DNA from: Chloroflexota bacterium
GTDB lineage: Bacteria; Chloroflexota; Anaerolineae; Anaerolineales; Anaerolineaceae
NCBI GenBank assembly: GCA_012798455.1
Contig: JAAZNC010000046.1
Coordinates: 1-44,436 of the forward strand
Direction of reading: 5' to 3'
DNA length: 44,436 bases
A program made the translations under genes and the position numbers. Below the pieces are notes generated by a model. The model saw nothing but the letters and a program-made list of their open reading frames with translations, was not told where the DNA came from and ran no database searches. Positions 9,403-18,290 of this stretch are shown piece by piece (position 1 is the stretch's first letter; every line of letters starts with the position of its first letter).

Positions 9403-10440
9403 ATGGAAAAACATTGCCTGCACAAGGGTATCAACCTGGGTGGCTGGCTTTCGCAGTACAAACGCTATGATCATCAGCATTTCGGAGAATTTATCACCCG
9501 AGCTGATATTCAGCGTATTGCAGATTGGGGCTTTGATCATATCCGTTTGCCCATCGATTATCCGATGCTGGAATGTGATTCCCGACCTGGTAAATTACTG
9601 GAAAGCGGGTTGGATTATCTTTTCGGATGTTTAAAATGGTGCGAAAAAGCCGGATTGCGTGTAATCCTGGATCTGCACAAAGCTCCCGGTTATGCATTTG
9701 ATGAACAGGAGTCAAATCAACTTGAGCAGAGTATTGCCTATCAGGATCGCCTGGTTCGTCTGTGGTCTGAGATCTGCAGTGCGTTGCAGGCGGTAGATGA
9801 AGACCTATTGGCACTCGAACTGCTGAATGAGGTGCATTTCAAATCGTCGGCGGTTTGGAATGAAATTGCGCAACGCATTCTGCGGGCAATTCGCCAAATC
9901 GACTCAAAACGCTTGATCCTGCTGGGGGGAAATTATTTCTGTTCGGTGGACCATTTATCGGAACTGGTTCGCTTCGATGATCCGGAATTGCTGTATAAAT
10001 TTCATTTCTACCTGCCAGCTTCGGTAACCCATCAAAAGGCATATTGGTTTGATGGGCTGTATGAATTCGATCAGCAGGTAGGTTATCCGGGAGAAGCTAC
10101 TGGTTTGAGGGAGTTTCTGGAAAAGAATCCTCAGTATCAGGAACGTCTCAGCGAAGATGTGGATCAGTATTTCGACCGCGTTTATCTGCTGAAGCGCTTG
10201 CAGCCAGCCATCGCTTTTTCACACTCCTTGAATCAGCCGCTGCACTGTGGCGAATTTGGCGTGATCGATAAGGCAGATCGGCAGACCCGTATCAATTGGA
10301 TCAGAGATATGGTTTCTTTGTTTGAAGGAAACAATATCGGATATGCATATTGGACTTATAAAGAAATGGATTTTGGATTGGTGGATCAACAAGGAAATAT
10401 TCTTGATCAAGAACTAATTGATATCCTGGTTAGGCGGTGA
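9403..10440 (+). CDS. Cytoplasmic glycoside hydrolase family 5 (cellulase/beta-glucanase-like)
   Basis: A 345-residue TIM-barrel GH5 enzyme. The acid/base glutamate is E143 in LELLNEVH and the nucleophile is E284 in LHCGEFGV; other conserved parts are GINLGGWLSQY at the N-terminus, HIRLPIDYP and VILDLHKAPG. There is no signal peptide, so it acts inside the cell on imported oligosaccharides, trimming longer cello- or gluco-oligosaccharides for the flanking GH94 phosphorylases. ATG 9403 follows AGGAG and lies eight bases after the GH94 stop. Exo-glucanase and endo-glucanase activities are both possible; the subfamily is not determined. Confidence 0.9.
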   Translation: MEKHCLHKGINLGGWLSQYKRYDHQHFGEFITRADIQRIADWGFDHIRLPIDYPMLECDSRPGKLLESGLDYLFGCLKWCEKAGLRVILDLHKAPGYAFDEQESNQLEQSIAYQDRLVRLWSEICSALQAVDEDLLALELLNEVHFKSSAVWNEIAQRILRAIRQIDSKRLILLGGNYFCSVDHLSELVRFDDPELLYKFHFYLPASVTHQKAYWFDGLYEFDQQVGYPGEATGLREFLEKNPQYQERLSEDVDQYFDRVYLLKRLQPAIAFSHSLNQPLHCGEFGVIDKADRQTRINWIRDMVSLFEGNNIGYAYWTYKEMDFGLVDQQGNILDQELIDILVRR

Positions 10441-10442
10441 AT

Positions 10443-12863
10443 ATGAAATATGGTTATTTTGATCTGGAACATAAGGAATATGTGATTACGGACCCCCAAA
10501 CACCTGTGAAATGGATCAATTATATTGGCACGCGTGATTTTGGTGGATTTGTGGACCATACTGGTGGTGCTTTGATCTGCCAGGATGACCCGGCTTTCAA
10601 CCGTATCACCAAATATATCCAACAAATGCCTTCCTCTGATTTTAAAGGAGAAACGCTCTACCTGCGTATCCATACTGGTGATGAGTATCTCGTTTTCTCA
10701 CCCTTCTTTGTGCCCACCCTGCATGAGCTGGATCGATTCGAATGTCATATCGGGTTAGGATACACACGCATTGTCAGCCGGGCGTATGGATTGGAATGCT
10801 GTGTAACCATTTTTATCCCGCAGAATGCTCGTTGCGAGATCCGCGATATTCGGATCAGGAATGTTTCTGATCGGGTGCTGGATGTGGATGTAATCCCGCT
10901 GGTGGAATACACCCATCCAGACGCATTGGCGCAGTTCACCAATGCTGATTGGATCCCGCAGACCATGCAAAGTGAAGCTCTGTTGCAGCAAGATGGTAGC
11001 ATTATTTTGTTGCAGTATCCGTTCATGTACAGAGATTGGAAAACCAATTATTTTACATCCAATTACCCGGCATCTTCGTTCGAAACCGACCGCAAGAAAT
11101 TTCTAGGAGCCAACGAGTACGGTAGTTTTCGGGATCCATTTTCATTGCATGCTCCTGAATTGACCAATGCGATAGCACTGCGTGGAGATAATATAGCAGC
11201 GCTCATGCACCACTTGGGGGAACTGGCAGCAGGGAAGGAAAAGAGCATCATTACCCAACTCGGGCAGGTAGAAAACATTTCACTCACTGTGGATCTGACC
11301 TCTCGTTACAAACAGGTTGTGCGTGTGGAGCAAGAACTGGAGAAGCTTTCACAATTCTGGCATGCCTATCTGGAGACATTGACAGTAGAAACCCCCGATC
11401 CGGATTTGAATGCGATGATTGATCTTTACAATCCACGCCAGTGTTTCACCACCTTCACCTGGTCACGTTATCTATCGTATTACCAGATGGGGTTGGGCGC
11501 GCGCGGTATTGGCATCCGGGATTCTTCACAGGACCTACTGGCGGTGCTGGCTGCCCTGCCGCAGGAGAGCGCTCAGTTTTTGGAACGCCTGCTTTCTTTT
11601 CAAAAGATAGATGGCTCTGCCATGCACCAGTTCAATCCGCTCACCAATCTCGGAAGCTGTGGGGATTCAATGGAAATGGAGGATCGCTATCACTTTTACA
11701 GCGACGATCATCTCTGGCTGGTGCTAGTTACCGCTGCTTACATCAAGGAAACTGGAGATCTGGCATTTCTGAAAAAAACTATTCCCTACTACGAGAGAGA
11801 CCGCGCCGGAAAACCACTGGAGCAAGGGACCGTTTTGGATCACATTGAAAGGGCACTTGCCTTTACCAACCAGAATGTGGGCAGTCACGGTATTCCCTTA
11901 TTGGGTTTTGCAGATTGGAATGACACGGTAAACTTGCCCAAAGGATCTGAATCGTTCTTTACAGCCAACTTATTCGGATTGGTATTGAAAGAATTACTTC
12001 CAGTTATCCAGGCATTGGGCAGATTCAACTTGCTGAAAAAATTCCAAGATGTATATCAAGAAATGCAGCGAAGGGTGGAAAGCTGTGGTTGGGATGGAGC
12101 GTGGTATTTGCGCTATTTTGATCACAAAGGAAGGGCAATCGGCTCGCATAAGGACGAATACTGCCGGATTTACCTGAATGGACAATCATGGACAGTGCTG
12201 TCAGGCTTTGCATCGGGAGAACGAGCCAAAATAGCCATGGATTCTGTTTTTGACAAATTGTTCACCACCAGTGGTCTCAAGATATCCACTCCTTCGTTTA
12301 ATGGATACGATCCTGTTTATGGAGGGATTACCACTTATCGACCGGGTACCAAGGAGAATGGCGGTATTTTCGTTCACCCCAATCCCTGGGCAATGATCGC
12401 CGAAACCATGCTTGGCAACGGCGATCGCGCTTATCAATATTACTGTGCTACCAATCCCGCGCTGCGTAATGAAAGAGCGGATGTATATGAGTGCGAGCCG
12501 TATGTTTATGCTCAAAATATTCTCAGCGATGAACATCCCCAGTTTGGACTGGCGCGCAACTCTTGGTTGACCGGTGCGGCTGCCTGGCATTATATTGCTG
12601 CCACGCAGTTTATTCTGGGTATCCGCCCCTCGCTGGATGGACTGCTCATCGACCCCTGTATTCCATCAAGCTGGAATGGTTTCACTGCAACCCGAAAATA
12701 CCGAGGAAAGACCATCCAGATCGAAATTCACAACCCCACTCACATTTGCAAAGGGGTACGTTCACTCGAATTGGATGGAGTGAGGATCATCGGTAACCTG
12801 ATTAACTTTAAAGACATGAGGTCAGATTCGCATGTCGAGGCATGGTTGGGAAAAGAAGACTAA
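10443..12863 (+). CDS. GH94 phosphorylase of unresolved specificity
   Basis: An 806-residue second GH94 enzyme. It shares the fold and landmarks of the first (IRDSSQDLL, MHQFNPLTNLGSC, FADWNDTVNLPKG near residues 485-497, KENGGIFVHPNPWAMIAET) but differs at acceptor-site loops: the first enzyme has YHQYQPLSKTGNN and GRADWNDCLNLN. A different acceptor, such as a longer cellodextrin, another beta-glucobiose, or an epimerised or oxidised disaccharide, is therefore plausible. I chose ATG 10443 with GGCGG just upstream; a GTG at 10437 overlapping the GH5 stop is an alternative. No signal peptide. It ends 55 bases from the convergent GH130 gene without a recognisable terminator. Confidence 0.88.
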   Translation: MKYGYFDLEHKEYVITDPQTPVKWINYIGTRDFGGFVDHTGGALICQDDPAFNRITKYIQQMPSSDFKGETLYLRIHTGDEYLVFSPFFVPTLHELDRFECHIGLGYTRIVSRAYGLECCVTIFIPQNARCEIRDIRIRNVSDRVLDVDVIPLVEYTHPDALAQFTNADWIPQTMQSEALLQQDGSIILLQYPFMYRDWKTNYFTSNYPASSFETDRKKFLGANEYGSFRDPFSLHAPELTNAIALRGDNIAALMHHLGELAAGKEKSIITQLGQVENISLTVDLTSRYKQVVRVEQELEKLSQFWHAYLETLTVETPDPDLNAMIDLYNPRQCFTTFTWSRYLSYYQMGLGARGIGIRDSSQDLLAVLAALPQESAQFLERLLSFQKIDGSAMHQFNPLTNLGSCGDSMEMEDRYHFYSDDHLWLVLVTAAYIKETGDLAFLKKTIPYYERDRAGKPLEQGTVLDHIERALAFTNQNVGSHGIPLLGFADWNDTVNLPKGSESFFTANLFGLVLKELLPVIQALGRFNLLKKFQDVYQEMQRRVESCGWDGAWYLRYFDHKGRAIGSHKDEYCRIYLNGQSWTVLSGFASGERAKIAMDSVFDKLFTTSGLKISTPSFNGYDPVYGGITTYRPGTKENGGIFVHPNPWAMIAETMLGNGDRAYQYYCATNPALRNERADVYECEPYVYAQNILSDEHPQFGLARNSWLTGAAAWHYIAATQFILGIRPSLDGLLIDPCIPSSWNGFTATRKYRGKTIQIEIHNPTHICKGVRSLELDGVRIIGNLINFKDMRSDSHVEAWLGKED

Positions 12864-12918
12864 ATGGGTCCATGCGTGAGGATCCTGCATGAATAACTTT
12901 TTCTTTCCGCCTGGATGA

Positions 12919-13965
12919 CTAGATCGACAAAGCGGACATGCCATACTGCCTGAAAATATCCACCTTTGAGGGATTGGCTTTGACAAAATCAATGATCTCA
13001 TGGATATAACCGAAAGCCACACAAATGACGGTATCGGCTCCGCCGTAATAGATAGCGATTCGTCCGCTATCTCCATCCACCAGAGCTGCTCCTGGGAAGG
13101 CAACATTGGGCACATCGCCCACTTGTTCGTAAAGACGTTGAGGGGAAAGTAGATAGGGTTCACTGCGCGCAATCACCTTCCAGGGCTGCTCCACATCGAG
13201 CAACGCGGCTCCGAAACTGTATACAAAACCATTGCAGGACGTGAGTACTCCGTGGTAGAACAGCAGCCAACCTTCACTGGTTTCGATGGGCGTCGATCCA
13301 GCACCGACTTTGGTCGCCTGCCAGCCGTAGGTGGGACCCATGACAAAACGGTGGTGTCCCCAGTATTTCATATCAGGACTTTCACTGTAAAAAATATCTC
13401 CAAAGGGGGTATGCCCGGTGTCACTGGGGCGGCTGAGCATGGCGAACTTTCCGTTGATCTTGCGCGGGAACAGCACTCCATTGCGGTTGTAGGGGAGAAA
13501 GGCATTTTCCAGCTGGAAAAAATCCTTGAAATTAAAGGTATATCCCACCCCGATCGTGGGCCCATGATAGCCATTGCACCAGGTCACATAATATCGGTCT
13601 TCGATCCAGGTCACACGCGGATCATAAGAATACAGAAAGGTTGTGATCTCCTGGTTTTCCTTTTCAGCGGCTTTCCACTGGATGCGCTCGTCAGATAACT
13701 GCCAATGGATGCCGTCGTCGCTGAAGCCGACATGCAACTGCTGAACGCGAGTTTTGTTGTCGCAGCGGAAAACACCTGCAAACTTGCCCTTGAAGGGCAC
13801 CACCGCGCTGTTGAAAATGCTGTTTGCCGATGGGATCAGATCACGGGGAATGATAGGATTCTTCGAATAACGCCAAATGGGTTCTGTGCTCCGGGCAGGT
13901 TTCTCTTCCCAGGGGATATTGGGCAGGGGGGAGCAGTTCTTCAAAAGTTCTTTTTTCTTGTTCAT
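12919..13965 (-). CDS. GH130 beta-mannoside phosphorylase-like enzyme
   Basis: A 348-residue five-bladed beta-propeller of family GH130. Landmarks are NSAVV (52-56), FRCDN (67-71), the catalytic-acid region SYDPRVTW with D115, and the phosphate/active-site segment near [11 protein letters not shown]130 members release mannose 1-phosphate from mannosyl-glucose or manno-oligosaccharides, although some are hydrolases. It lies 16 bases downstream of a cellobiose 2-epimerase-like gene, the pairing known from the mannobiose pathway (mannobiose, epimerised to mannosyl-glucose, then phosphorolysed). Subfamily cannot be fixed by eye; it is shorter than the Bacteroides mannosyl-glucose phosphorylase. 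A purine-rich ribosome site (GGAGAGGGAAAG) precedes the start. Confidence 0.85.
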   Translation of the reverse strand: MNKKKELLKNCSPLPNIPWEEKPARSTEPIWRYSKNPIIPRDLIPSANSIFNSAVVPFKGKFAGVFRCDNKTRVQQLHVGFSDDGIHWQLSDERIQWKAAEKENQEITTFLYSYDPRVTWIEDRYYVTWCNGYHGPTIGVGYTFNFKDFFQLENAFLPYNRNGVLFPRKINGKFAMLSRPSDTGHTPFGDIFYSESPDMKYWGHHRFVMGPTYGWQATKVGAGSTPIETSEGWLLFYHGVLTSCNGFVYSFGAALLDVEQPWKVIARSEPYLLSPQRLYEQVGDVPNVAFPGAALVDGDSGRIAIYYGGADTVICVAFGYIHEIIDFVKANPSKVDIFRQYGMSALSI

Positions 13966-13981
13966 TTTCTTTCCCTCTCCT

Positions 13982-15172
13982 TTACTCTGATGATCGTTTG
14001 ATCATCTCAAAACACATGCGGCTTTCGTGATAGGAACTCTCCCAGGGTCCGAGCTTGGGACTGGTCTGATCGACCGTGCCATCGGGGGTCAAGCGCTTGA
14101 ACCAGCCGCCATGTACTTCATCGATAAATTTGTCTTGGATGAAATTCCAGCAGGTCTGGCTGGCGTGCAGGAACCTGGATTTACCCGAAAGCTGATAGGC
14201 ATTATAGAATCCGATCACCGCTTCTGCCTGTGGCCACCATTCTTTACCGGTCTGATTGATCTTGCTGGTTGTGCCTTCTTGGATGATGCCGCCGTGCGGG
14301 TCCATCCCAGAAGATAACACTCTTTCTGCCAGATTTAGAGAGACGGATTGGATTTTTTCTATTAATCCATGGTCTCCTAAAACGCTGGCAGCCTCATCGA
14401 GCAACCAACTGCCTTCGATTTCATGCCCACAGGAAACAAGATCGGATAACGAATGCCATTCTTTATCCAGAAAGAGCTTAAAATGTCCGCTTTGAGGGTC
14501 GATGATGTATTCTATGAAATCAAGCAGCAGATTTTGCAGGCTATTCCGAAGTGAAGGATCGTTCCACACTCTGAACAGGTTGGTATACGCTTCGATTAAA
14601 TGTAGCAAGGTGTTCATCGATTTATTGCAGTTCATATCTTTAGGGCTGAGGCGCATGTCAACCAACGGTGTAAAATTGCGGGCACTTCCTTCGATATATC
14701 CACCGAATTGTGGATCGTGGGCATGCTCTTCTACAAGGTGATAGAGATGGATAGCACGGTTCAGGCTTACCGGATCATGGGTTGCTCGGAAGAACTCACT
14801 GTAGCTGTAGATGCCAAATGCCTGGGCATAGTACTGCTTGTGATCGGATACCGGATTCCCACGTTTATCGATCGACCAGAATAATCCCTGGTAATCTTTA
14901 TCCCAAAATGCTGAATCAAGATAATCGCGTGCCATGATGGCGACCTGCAGGTATTCTTTTTCTGGATAGTGGAGATAGGCATGCGAGAAAGTCCACAGGA
15001 TTCTGGTGCAGGTTACTGCAGTGCGGGGAATATCGTTATTGATCCGTCCATCACTGTAAACAGCACCAAAAAAACCGCCATTTTCATAATCAGGGGCGGT
15101 TTTTATCCAGTAGGGCAGAATGTTATCGAGCAGTTCTCTTTCAAATTGTGATGGGAGGAATTGATTATTCAT
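13982..15172 (-). CDS. Cellobiose 2-epimerase-like (AGE family) enzyme
   Basis: A 396-residue alpha6/alpha6-barrel enzyme of the N-acylglucosamine/cellobiose 2-epimerase family. Motifs diagnostic of cellobiose 2-epimerase are GHEIEGSWL (catalytic H250), KEWWPQAEA (310-318), [12 protein letters not shown] (354-365) and [14 protein letters not shown] with catalytic H382. It would interconvert glucose and mannose at the reducing end of cellobiose or mannobiose. The start is ATG 15172: the longer reading frame begins with TTG inside the LacI operator and cannot be translated from the likely transcript. No clear Shine-Dalgarno precedes ATG 15172. First gene of an operon with GH130, downstream of operator site 3. 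Confidence 0.88.
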   Translation of the reverse strand: MNNQFLPSQFERELLDNILPYWIKTAPDYENGGFFGAVYSDGRINNDIPRTAVTCTRILWTFSHAYLHYPEKEYLQVAIMARDYLDSAFWDKDYQGLFWSIDKRGNPVSDHKQYYAQAFGIYSYSEFFRATHDPVSLNRAIHLYHLVEEHAHDPQFGGYIEGSARNFTPLVDMRLSPKDMNCNKSMNTLLHLIEAYTNLFRVWNDPSLRNSLQNLLLDFIEYIIDPQSGHFKLFLDKEWHSLSDLVSCGHEIEGSWLLDEAASVLGDHGLIEKIQSVSLNLAERVLSSGMDPHGGIIQEGTTSKINQTGKEWWPQAEAVIGFYNAYQLSGKSRFLHASQTCWNFIQDKFIDEVHGGWFKRLTPDGTVDQTSPKLGPWESSYHESRMCFEMIKRSSE

Positions 15173-15206
15173 ACGCGAGGTTTTGAAATGCCCTGTTTTT
15201 GGAATT

Positions 15207-15236
15207 ATTGGGAACGCTCCCAATCAATCTATTTTA
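15207..15236 (-). promoter_or_regulatory. LacI-type operator site 3 with -10 element of the epimerase-GH130 promoter
   Basis: The 18-mer at 15207-15224 is identical to the operator at 49-66. Reading on the minus strand, TAAAAT (15236-15231) precedes it by six bases, much as TAAAAT precedes site 1 at lacI. A consensus -35 is not obvious; TTGAAC at 15262-15257 is 20 bases away, longer than ideal. The arrangement indicates repression of the epimerase-GH130 operon by the LacI protein. Confidence 0.78.
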
Positions 15237-15583
15237 TCATGAAACCCCTCTTTTTGGTTCAAGTGACATTTTTTTTGATCAAGGAATCAAGTTTGTTTCT
15301 TTGCCTTCGCGGATTTTTTTGCTGGTTTATCAAGATCATCCCGGTAATGGTGATGATCGAACTAATTTAATCTTAAACTGAAAGAGCGGTATACTCAATG
15401 TTTGATCGGCGATGTGCCTGAAATATATCAAGAGTGAGATTTATCATCAATCAATAATATTAGAATAATACTTTTTGTGATAGAAACACTGATAAAACTG
15501 TTCATCGCATCCGATTGATCACTGCACATGATTGAGGGAGATTTTCATTCAATACACCTTTAAATACGTTAAAGAAAAAACAT
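15225..15583. other. Divergent intergenic region between epimerase and MFS genes
   Basis: About 360 AT-rich bases. The left end holds the minus-strand promoter of the epimerase operon. A GAGGGAG at 15534-15540 looks like a ribosome site but has no fitting start codon; the MFS start at 15584 is over 40 bases further on. No convincing plus-strand promoter or RNA gene was seen. Confidence 0.5.
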
Positions 15584-16786
15584 ATGTTGGACAAGATAAA
15601 GAAGAGTGCCTTATACCCGAACATTGGATTGATCGTCCTTGCTTATATCGCGTTCATCGCTCTGGGGATGCCGGATGGCTTGTTAGGTGTAGCATGGCCA
15701 TCCATTCGAGCCGATTTTTCAATCCCATTGGATGCGGTTGGCGTATTGATTTTGTCATCAATGGCTGGATATTTAACTTCCAGCTTTCTTAGTGGTCTTC
15801 TCGTTTCTCGCTGGGGGATTGGAAAAGTTCTCATGATAAGCTGCGTTATGACGGGTGCGGCACTTCTCTCTTACACGTTTGCTGCAGATTGGTGGTTGAT
15901 GGTGTTGTTGGGTACCGTAAGTGGTCTGGGAGCTGGAGGAATTGATGCAGGTCTCAATAATTATGTGGCTGCGAATTTCAGTGATAGATTAATGCAGTGG
16001 TTGCATGCCAGTTATGGGATCGGCATTACCCTTGGTCCAATTATCATGACATTATCCCTTTCAATTCTAAATTCCTGGCGAATTGGATATCGTATAGTAG
16101 CTTTATTTCAGTTTCTATTAGCCGCTTGTTTTTTGTTAACCCTCTCTTTATGGAAATTAAAAAAGCAAACTGAGAAAAGTGAAGATTCAAAACCGCAAAC
16201 TGAGAATAAAGCGCCTTTTATCGAAACGTTAAGGCAGCTACAAGTGTGGTTAAGCATGTCCTTGTTTTTTACGTATGTTGGAGCTGAAGTGTCAGTTGGA
16301 ACATGGATTTATAGCCTGCTTACAGAATCACGTGGAATTGATGCAACTCTGGCAGGATATTTTGTCAGCAGTTATTGGGCGACCTTTACTGTTGGTCGAA
16401 TCATTGCGGGGATTTTCGTGAAAAAATTGGGGGTAAACACTTTGGTACAAGGAAGTGTGGTGGTAGCTTTGTTGGGCACATTTTTATTAATCTGGAATCC
16501 CTCCGAAGTGATGAATCTGTTAGCAGTGGCTCTCATAGGTTTTGCCATTGCTCCAATTTTCCCATCTTTAATGTCGGGTACCAACCGACGTGTGGGTTCT
16601 CGTTTTGCTACCAATACCATTGGTATGCAAATCGCTTTTACAGGGTTGGGAGCTGTGGTTATCCCCAGCTTTTTTGGGATGCTGGCACGTCATTTTTCAC
16701 TGGAGGTTATTCCTGTTTGTCTGGTGGTTGTGTTTTCAGTATTATTCTGCCTTTACCGTTTATCAATGCAAAAAGCATGTAAATAA
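15584..16786 (+). CDS. MFS transporter, FucP-like
   Basis: A 400-residue major facilitator protein with about 12 membrane segments in two halves, joined by a charged cytoplasmic loop (KKQTEKSEDSKPQTENK, near residue 200). The N-terminal stretch ALGMPDGLLGVAWPSIRADF and the second-half motif YFVSSYWATFTVGRIIAG resemble the FucP/sugar-permease-like MFS subgroup. It lies divergent from the epimerase operon, so uptake or export of a sugar is possible, but substrate is unknown. Translation signals before ATG 15584 are weak. No operator copy lies on its own side of the intergenic region. Confidence 0.85.
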   Translation: MLDKIKKSALYPNIGLIVLAYIAFIALGMPDGLLGVAWPSIRADFSIPLDAVGVLILSSMAGYLTSSFLSGLLVSRWGIGKVLMISCVMTGAALLSYTFAADWWLMVLLGTVSGLGAGGIDAGLNNYVAANFSDRLMQWLHASYGIGITLGPIIMTLSLSILNSWRIGYRIVALFQFLLAACFLLTLSLWKLKKQTEKSEDSKPQTENKAPFIETLRQLQVWLSMSLFFTYVGAEVSVGTWIYSLLTESRGIDATLAGYFVSSYWATFTVGRIIAGIFVKKLGVNTLVQGSVVVALLGTFLLIWNPSEVMNLLAVALIGFAIAPIFPSLMSGTNRRVGSRFATNTIGMQIAFTGLGAVVIPSFFGMLARHFSLEVIPVCLVVVFSVLFCLYRLSMQKACK

Positions 16787-17147
16787 AGTGGGAGTAATCT
16801 ATCATGAGAATGATACTAAAAGGCGAGAAAGAATAACTGCTTGCTGCTCTAGAATTGAATCATTTGATCTGTAGTAATTTCAATATTGATAAATCACTCA
16901 TAGGAACGTGTTGGTCATAAACAAGAACATCATCCAACCCGATGGATTTGTTTACATCTTGGTGATGAGATATATTGGTGCTCAGCCAATAAAAATGCAT
17001 TCGACAGTGATTATTTCTGCTCAATGAACAACATTCAACAGAGATCGCTTTGCTGGGTGCAAATTGAAAAATAATCAGGGTGGGTAAGTTTATGTTTTCT
17101 CATCAATATTGTGCAGGACAGATTATCGCTACTTCATCAAGTTCCAA
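16787..17147. other. Gene-free stretch, possibly decayed sequence
   Basis: About 360 bases between convergent MFS and EamA genes. It carries only short open frames, for instance one of 15 codons from 17023, and a 6-bp hairpin TATCAT-GAGA-ATGATA at 16800-16815 with no T-run. I saw no terminator, RNA gene or repeat. Decayed coding DNA is possible but unproven. Confidence 0.45.
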
Positions 17148-18044
17148 TCAATGATGGGGTGTCTTTTTAATATTTGTCATCGTTATCCCAACTGTGGCGA
17201 TCAACAAGCTGATCCATGCCTGGATGGAGAGCGTATCTCCCAGAAAGATGACCGAAAGCAGTGCAATCTGCACCAGCATAGAATTATTGAGTGCGCCGGA
17301 TTCTACCGCGCTGAGCACTTGCAGTGATTTGTTCCACAGGGTGAAAGCAAATGCTGTATTAACTGCTGCCAGGCTTAAAATAACGATCCAGTTTGTGATG
17401 GAGATGGTAGGAAATTTCTCACTTGCTAATCCGATAACCAGCAATAGGATTGCTCCGATGCTCATGCTGACGCCGGTTGTTACACTGGCAGACAGATTTC
17501 CATGCCGGTTGACCATTCTTCCCAACAGCGCAGCCAGTGCATTGGCAAGCACAGTGAACCCAGCAAAGAAATAACCGATTAACTCACCCTGCAGGTCCGG
17601 ATTAGGAGTGAAGTAGAGCAGTACCCCAATGATGAAAACGGAGATACCTATCCACTGGAGAAGACTGGGTTTTTCGTGCAACAAGAAGATCCCGAAAATG
17701 GCGATAAAAATGGAAGTGAAATTCAGTAGCAGGCTAAAAGTGGTGGTTGGCAGGTATTTGAGAGTGATGAATTGTCCACCCTGTGTGAAAGTGTAAAATA
17801 CGATCCCCAGCAAGGTCAGTTGCTGCCAGTTTTGTATGGATAGGTCCCGAATGACGGATCTACTTTTCAGCAATTTGGGTAGAAGGAACAAGCTGGCAAA
17901 TCCGTAGCGCAATCCAGCAAAGGTCAACGGGGGAATGTCGCTGATGGTGAATTTGATGAGGATCCAAGAGGAAGACCACAATATGGTTACCAGCAGAGCC
18001 TGCAATATGGCTTTAGTTCTTTGGGAAGAGATAGTATTGTTCAT
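17148..18044 (-). CDS. EamA/DMT-family metabolite exporter
   Basis: A 298-residue drug/metabolite transporter with two EamA repeats and about ten membrane segments. N-terminal signature LLVTILWSSSWILIKFTISDIPPLTFAGLRYG and C-terminal ESGALNNSMLVQIALLSVIFLGDTLSIQAW (both quoted only in part by key residues WSSSW, PPLTFAGLR, NSMLVQ) are typical. Family members export amino acids or other small metabolites. It is divergent from the threonine operon with only 82 bases between starts, so amino-acid export is a reasonable guess. No Shine-Dalgarno precedes ATG 18044, and a weak promoter (TTAAAA, 17 bases, TAATTT) would place the transcript start about at the ATG. Confidence 0.85.
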   Translation of the reverse strand: MNNTISSQRTKAILQALLVTILWSSSWILIKFTISDIPPLTFAGLRYGFASLFLLPKLLKSRSVIRDLSIQNWQQLTLLGIVFYTFTQGGQFITLKYLPTTTFSLLLNFTSIFIAIFGIFLLHEKPSLLQWIGISVFIIGVLLYFTPNPDLQGELIGYFFAGFTVLANALAALLGRMVNRHGNLSASVTTGVSMSIGAILLLVIGLASEKFPTISITNWIVILSLAAVNTAFAFTLWNKSLQVLSAVESGALNNSMLVQIALLSVIFLGDTLSIQAWISLLIATVGITMTNIKKTPHH

Positions 18045-18086
18045 ATCTAAAATTATCTCATTGAATAGGCGATTTTAAGAAAAAGC

Positions 18087-18122
18087 TTGACTTGTTTTAG
18101 CTGAGATGATATAGTATTGCCC
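18087..18122 (+). promoter_or_regulatory. Threonine operon promoter
   Basis: TTGACT (18087-18092), a 17-base spacer and TATAGT (18110-18115) form the best promoter in the window. The predicted transcript start, near 18122, lies only about five bases before the ATG of the leader peptide, so the leader may be translated from an almost leaderless message. Confidence 0.75.
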
Positions 18123-18126
18123 AATT

Positions 18127-18228
18127 ATGAACTGCTACCGGGCGTACGCTACTACTACCGCTACTACTACCACTCATCACGATCGTGATGGAGGGTTGCG
18201 GTGCGTTACCTGCAGCAGGAATGGATAG
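18127..18228 (+). CDS. Threonine operon leader peptide
   Basis: A 33-codon frame, ATG 18127 to TAG 18226-18228. Codons 9-16 read Thr-Thr-Thr-Ala-Thr-Thr-Thr-Thr (ACT/ACC), followed by His-His, with one more Thr at codon 28. This is the layout of attenuator leader peptides, where ribosomes stall at codons for the pathway's end product. It lies between a strong promoter and an intrinsic terminator that precedes aspartokinase, in an operon ending in threonine synthase. E. coli thrL mixes Thr and Ile codons; here Thr alternates with Ala, and no Ile occurs. An in-frame stop (18112-18114) bars any earlier start, and there is no Shine-Dalgarno site. Confidence 0.85.
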   Translation: MNCYRAYATTTATTTTHHDRDGGLRCVTCSRNG

Positions 18229-18268
18229 AATCAATCTATCCGTAAAAAGGAAAGAACAAACGCCTCGT
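18146..18268 (+). promoter_or_regulatory. Candidate alternative folds of the thr attenuator
   Basis: Segment 18198-18207 (GCGGTGCGTT) can pair with 18259-18268 (AACGCCTCGT), nine of ten positions counting G-U pairs. That would destroy the terminator: an antiterminator. The same segment can instead pair upstream with ACCGC (18157-18161) and ACGC (18146-18149), inside the Thr-codon run. A ribosome stalled on Thr codons would mask that upstream strand and favour antitermination. Two further hairpins are visible: CATCACGATCGTGATG (18175-18190) and GGATAGA-ATCAA-TCTATCC (18223-18241), the latter over the leader stop codon. Pairing was judged by hand, with no energy calculation. Confidence 0.6.
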
Positions 18269-18290
18269 ACCCCACGAGGCGTTTTTCTTT
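18258..18290 (+). terminator. Attenuator terminator of the threonine operon
   Basis: ACGCCTCGT (18260-18268) pairs perfectly with ACGAGGCGT (18274-18282) around a five-base loop; flanking A and T residues extend the stem to 11 pairs, followed by TTTTTCTTT. A strong intrinsic terminator placed 30 bases after the leader stop and 33 before the aspartokinase start. Confidence 0.92.

Noticed and set aside
12864-12918. Bidirectional terminator between the second GH94 and GH130
   Set aside because: Convergent genes would suit one, but no stable stem with a T-run could be found by eye.
15172-15223. Upstream TTG start for the epimerase
   Set aside because: It lies inside the operator and at or upstream of the likely transcript start; ATG 15172 gives the normal family N-terminus.
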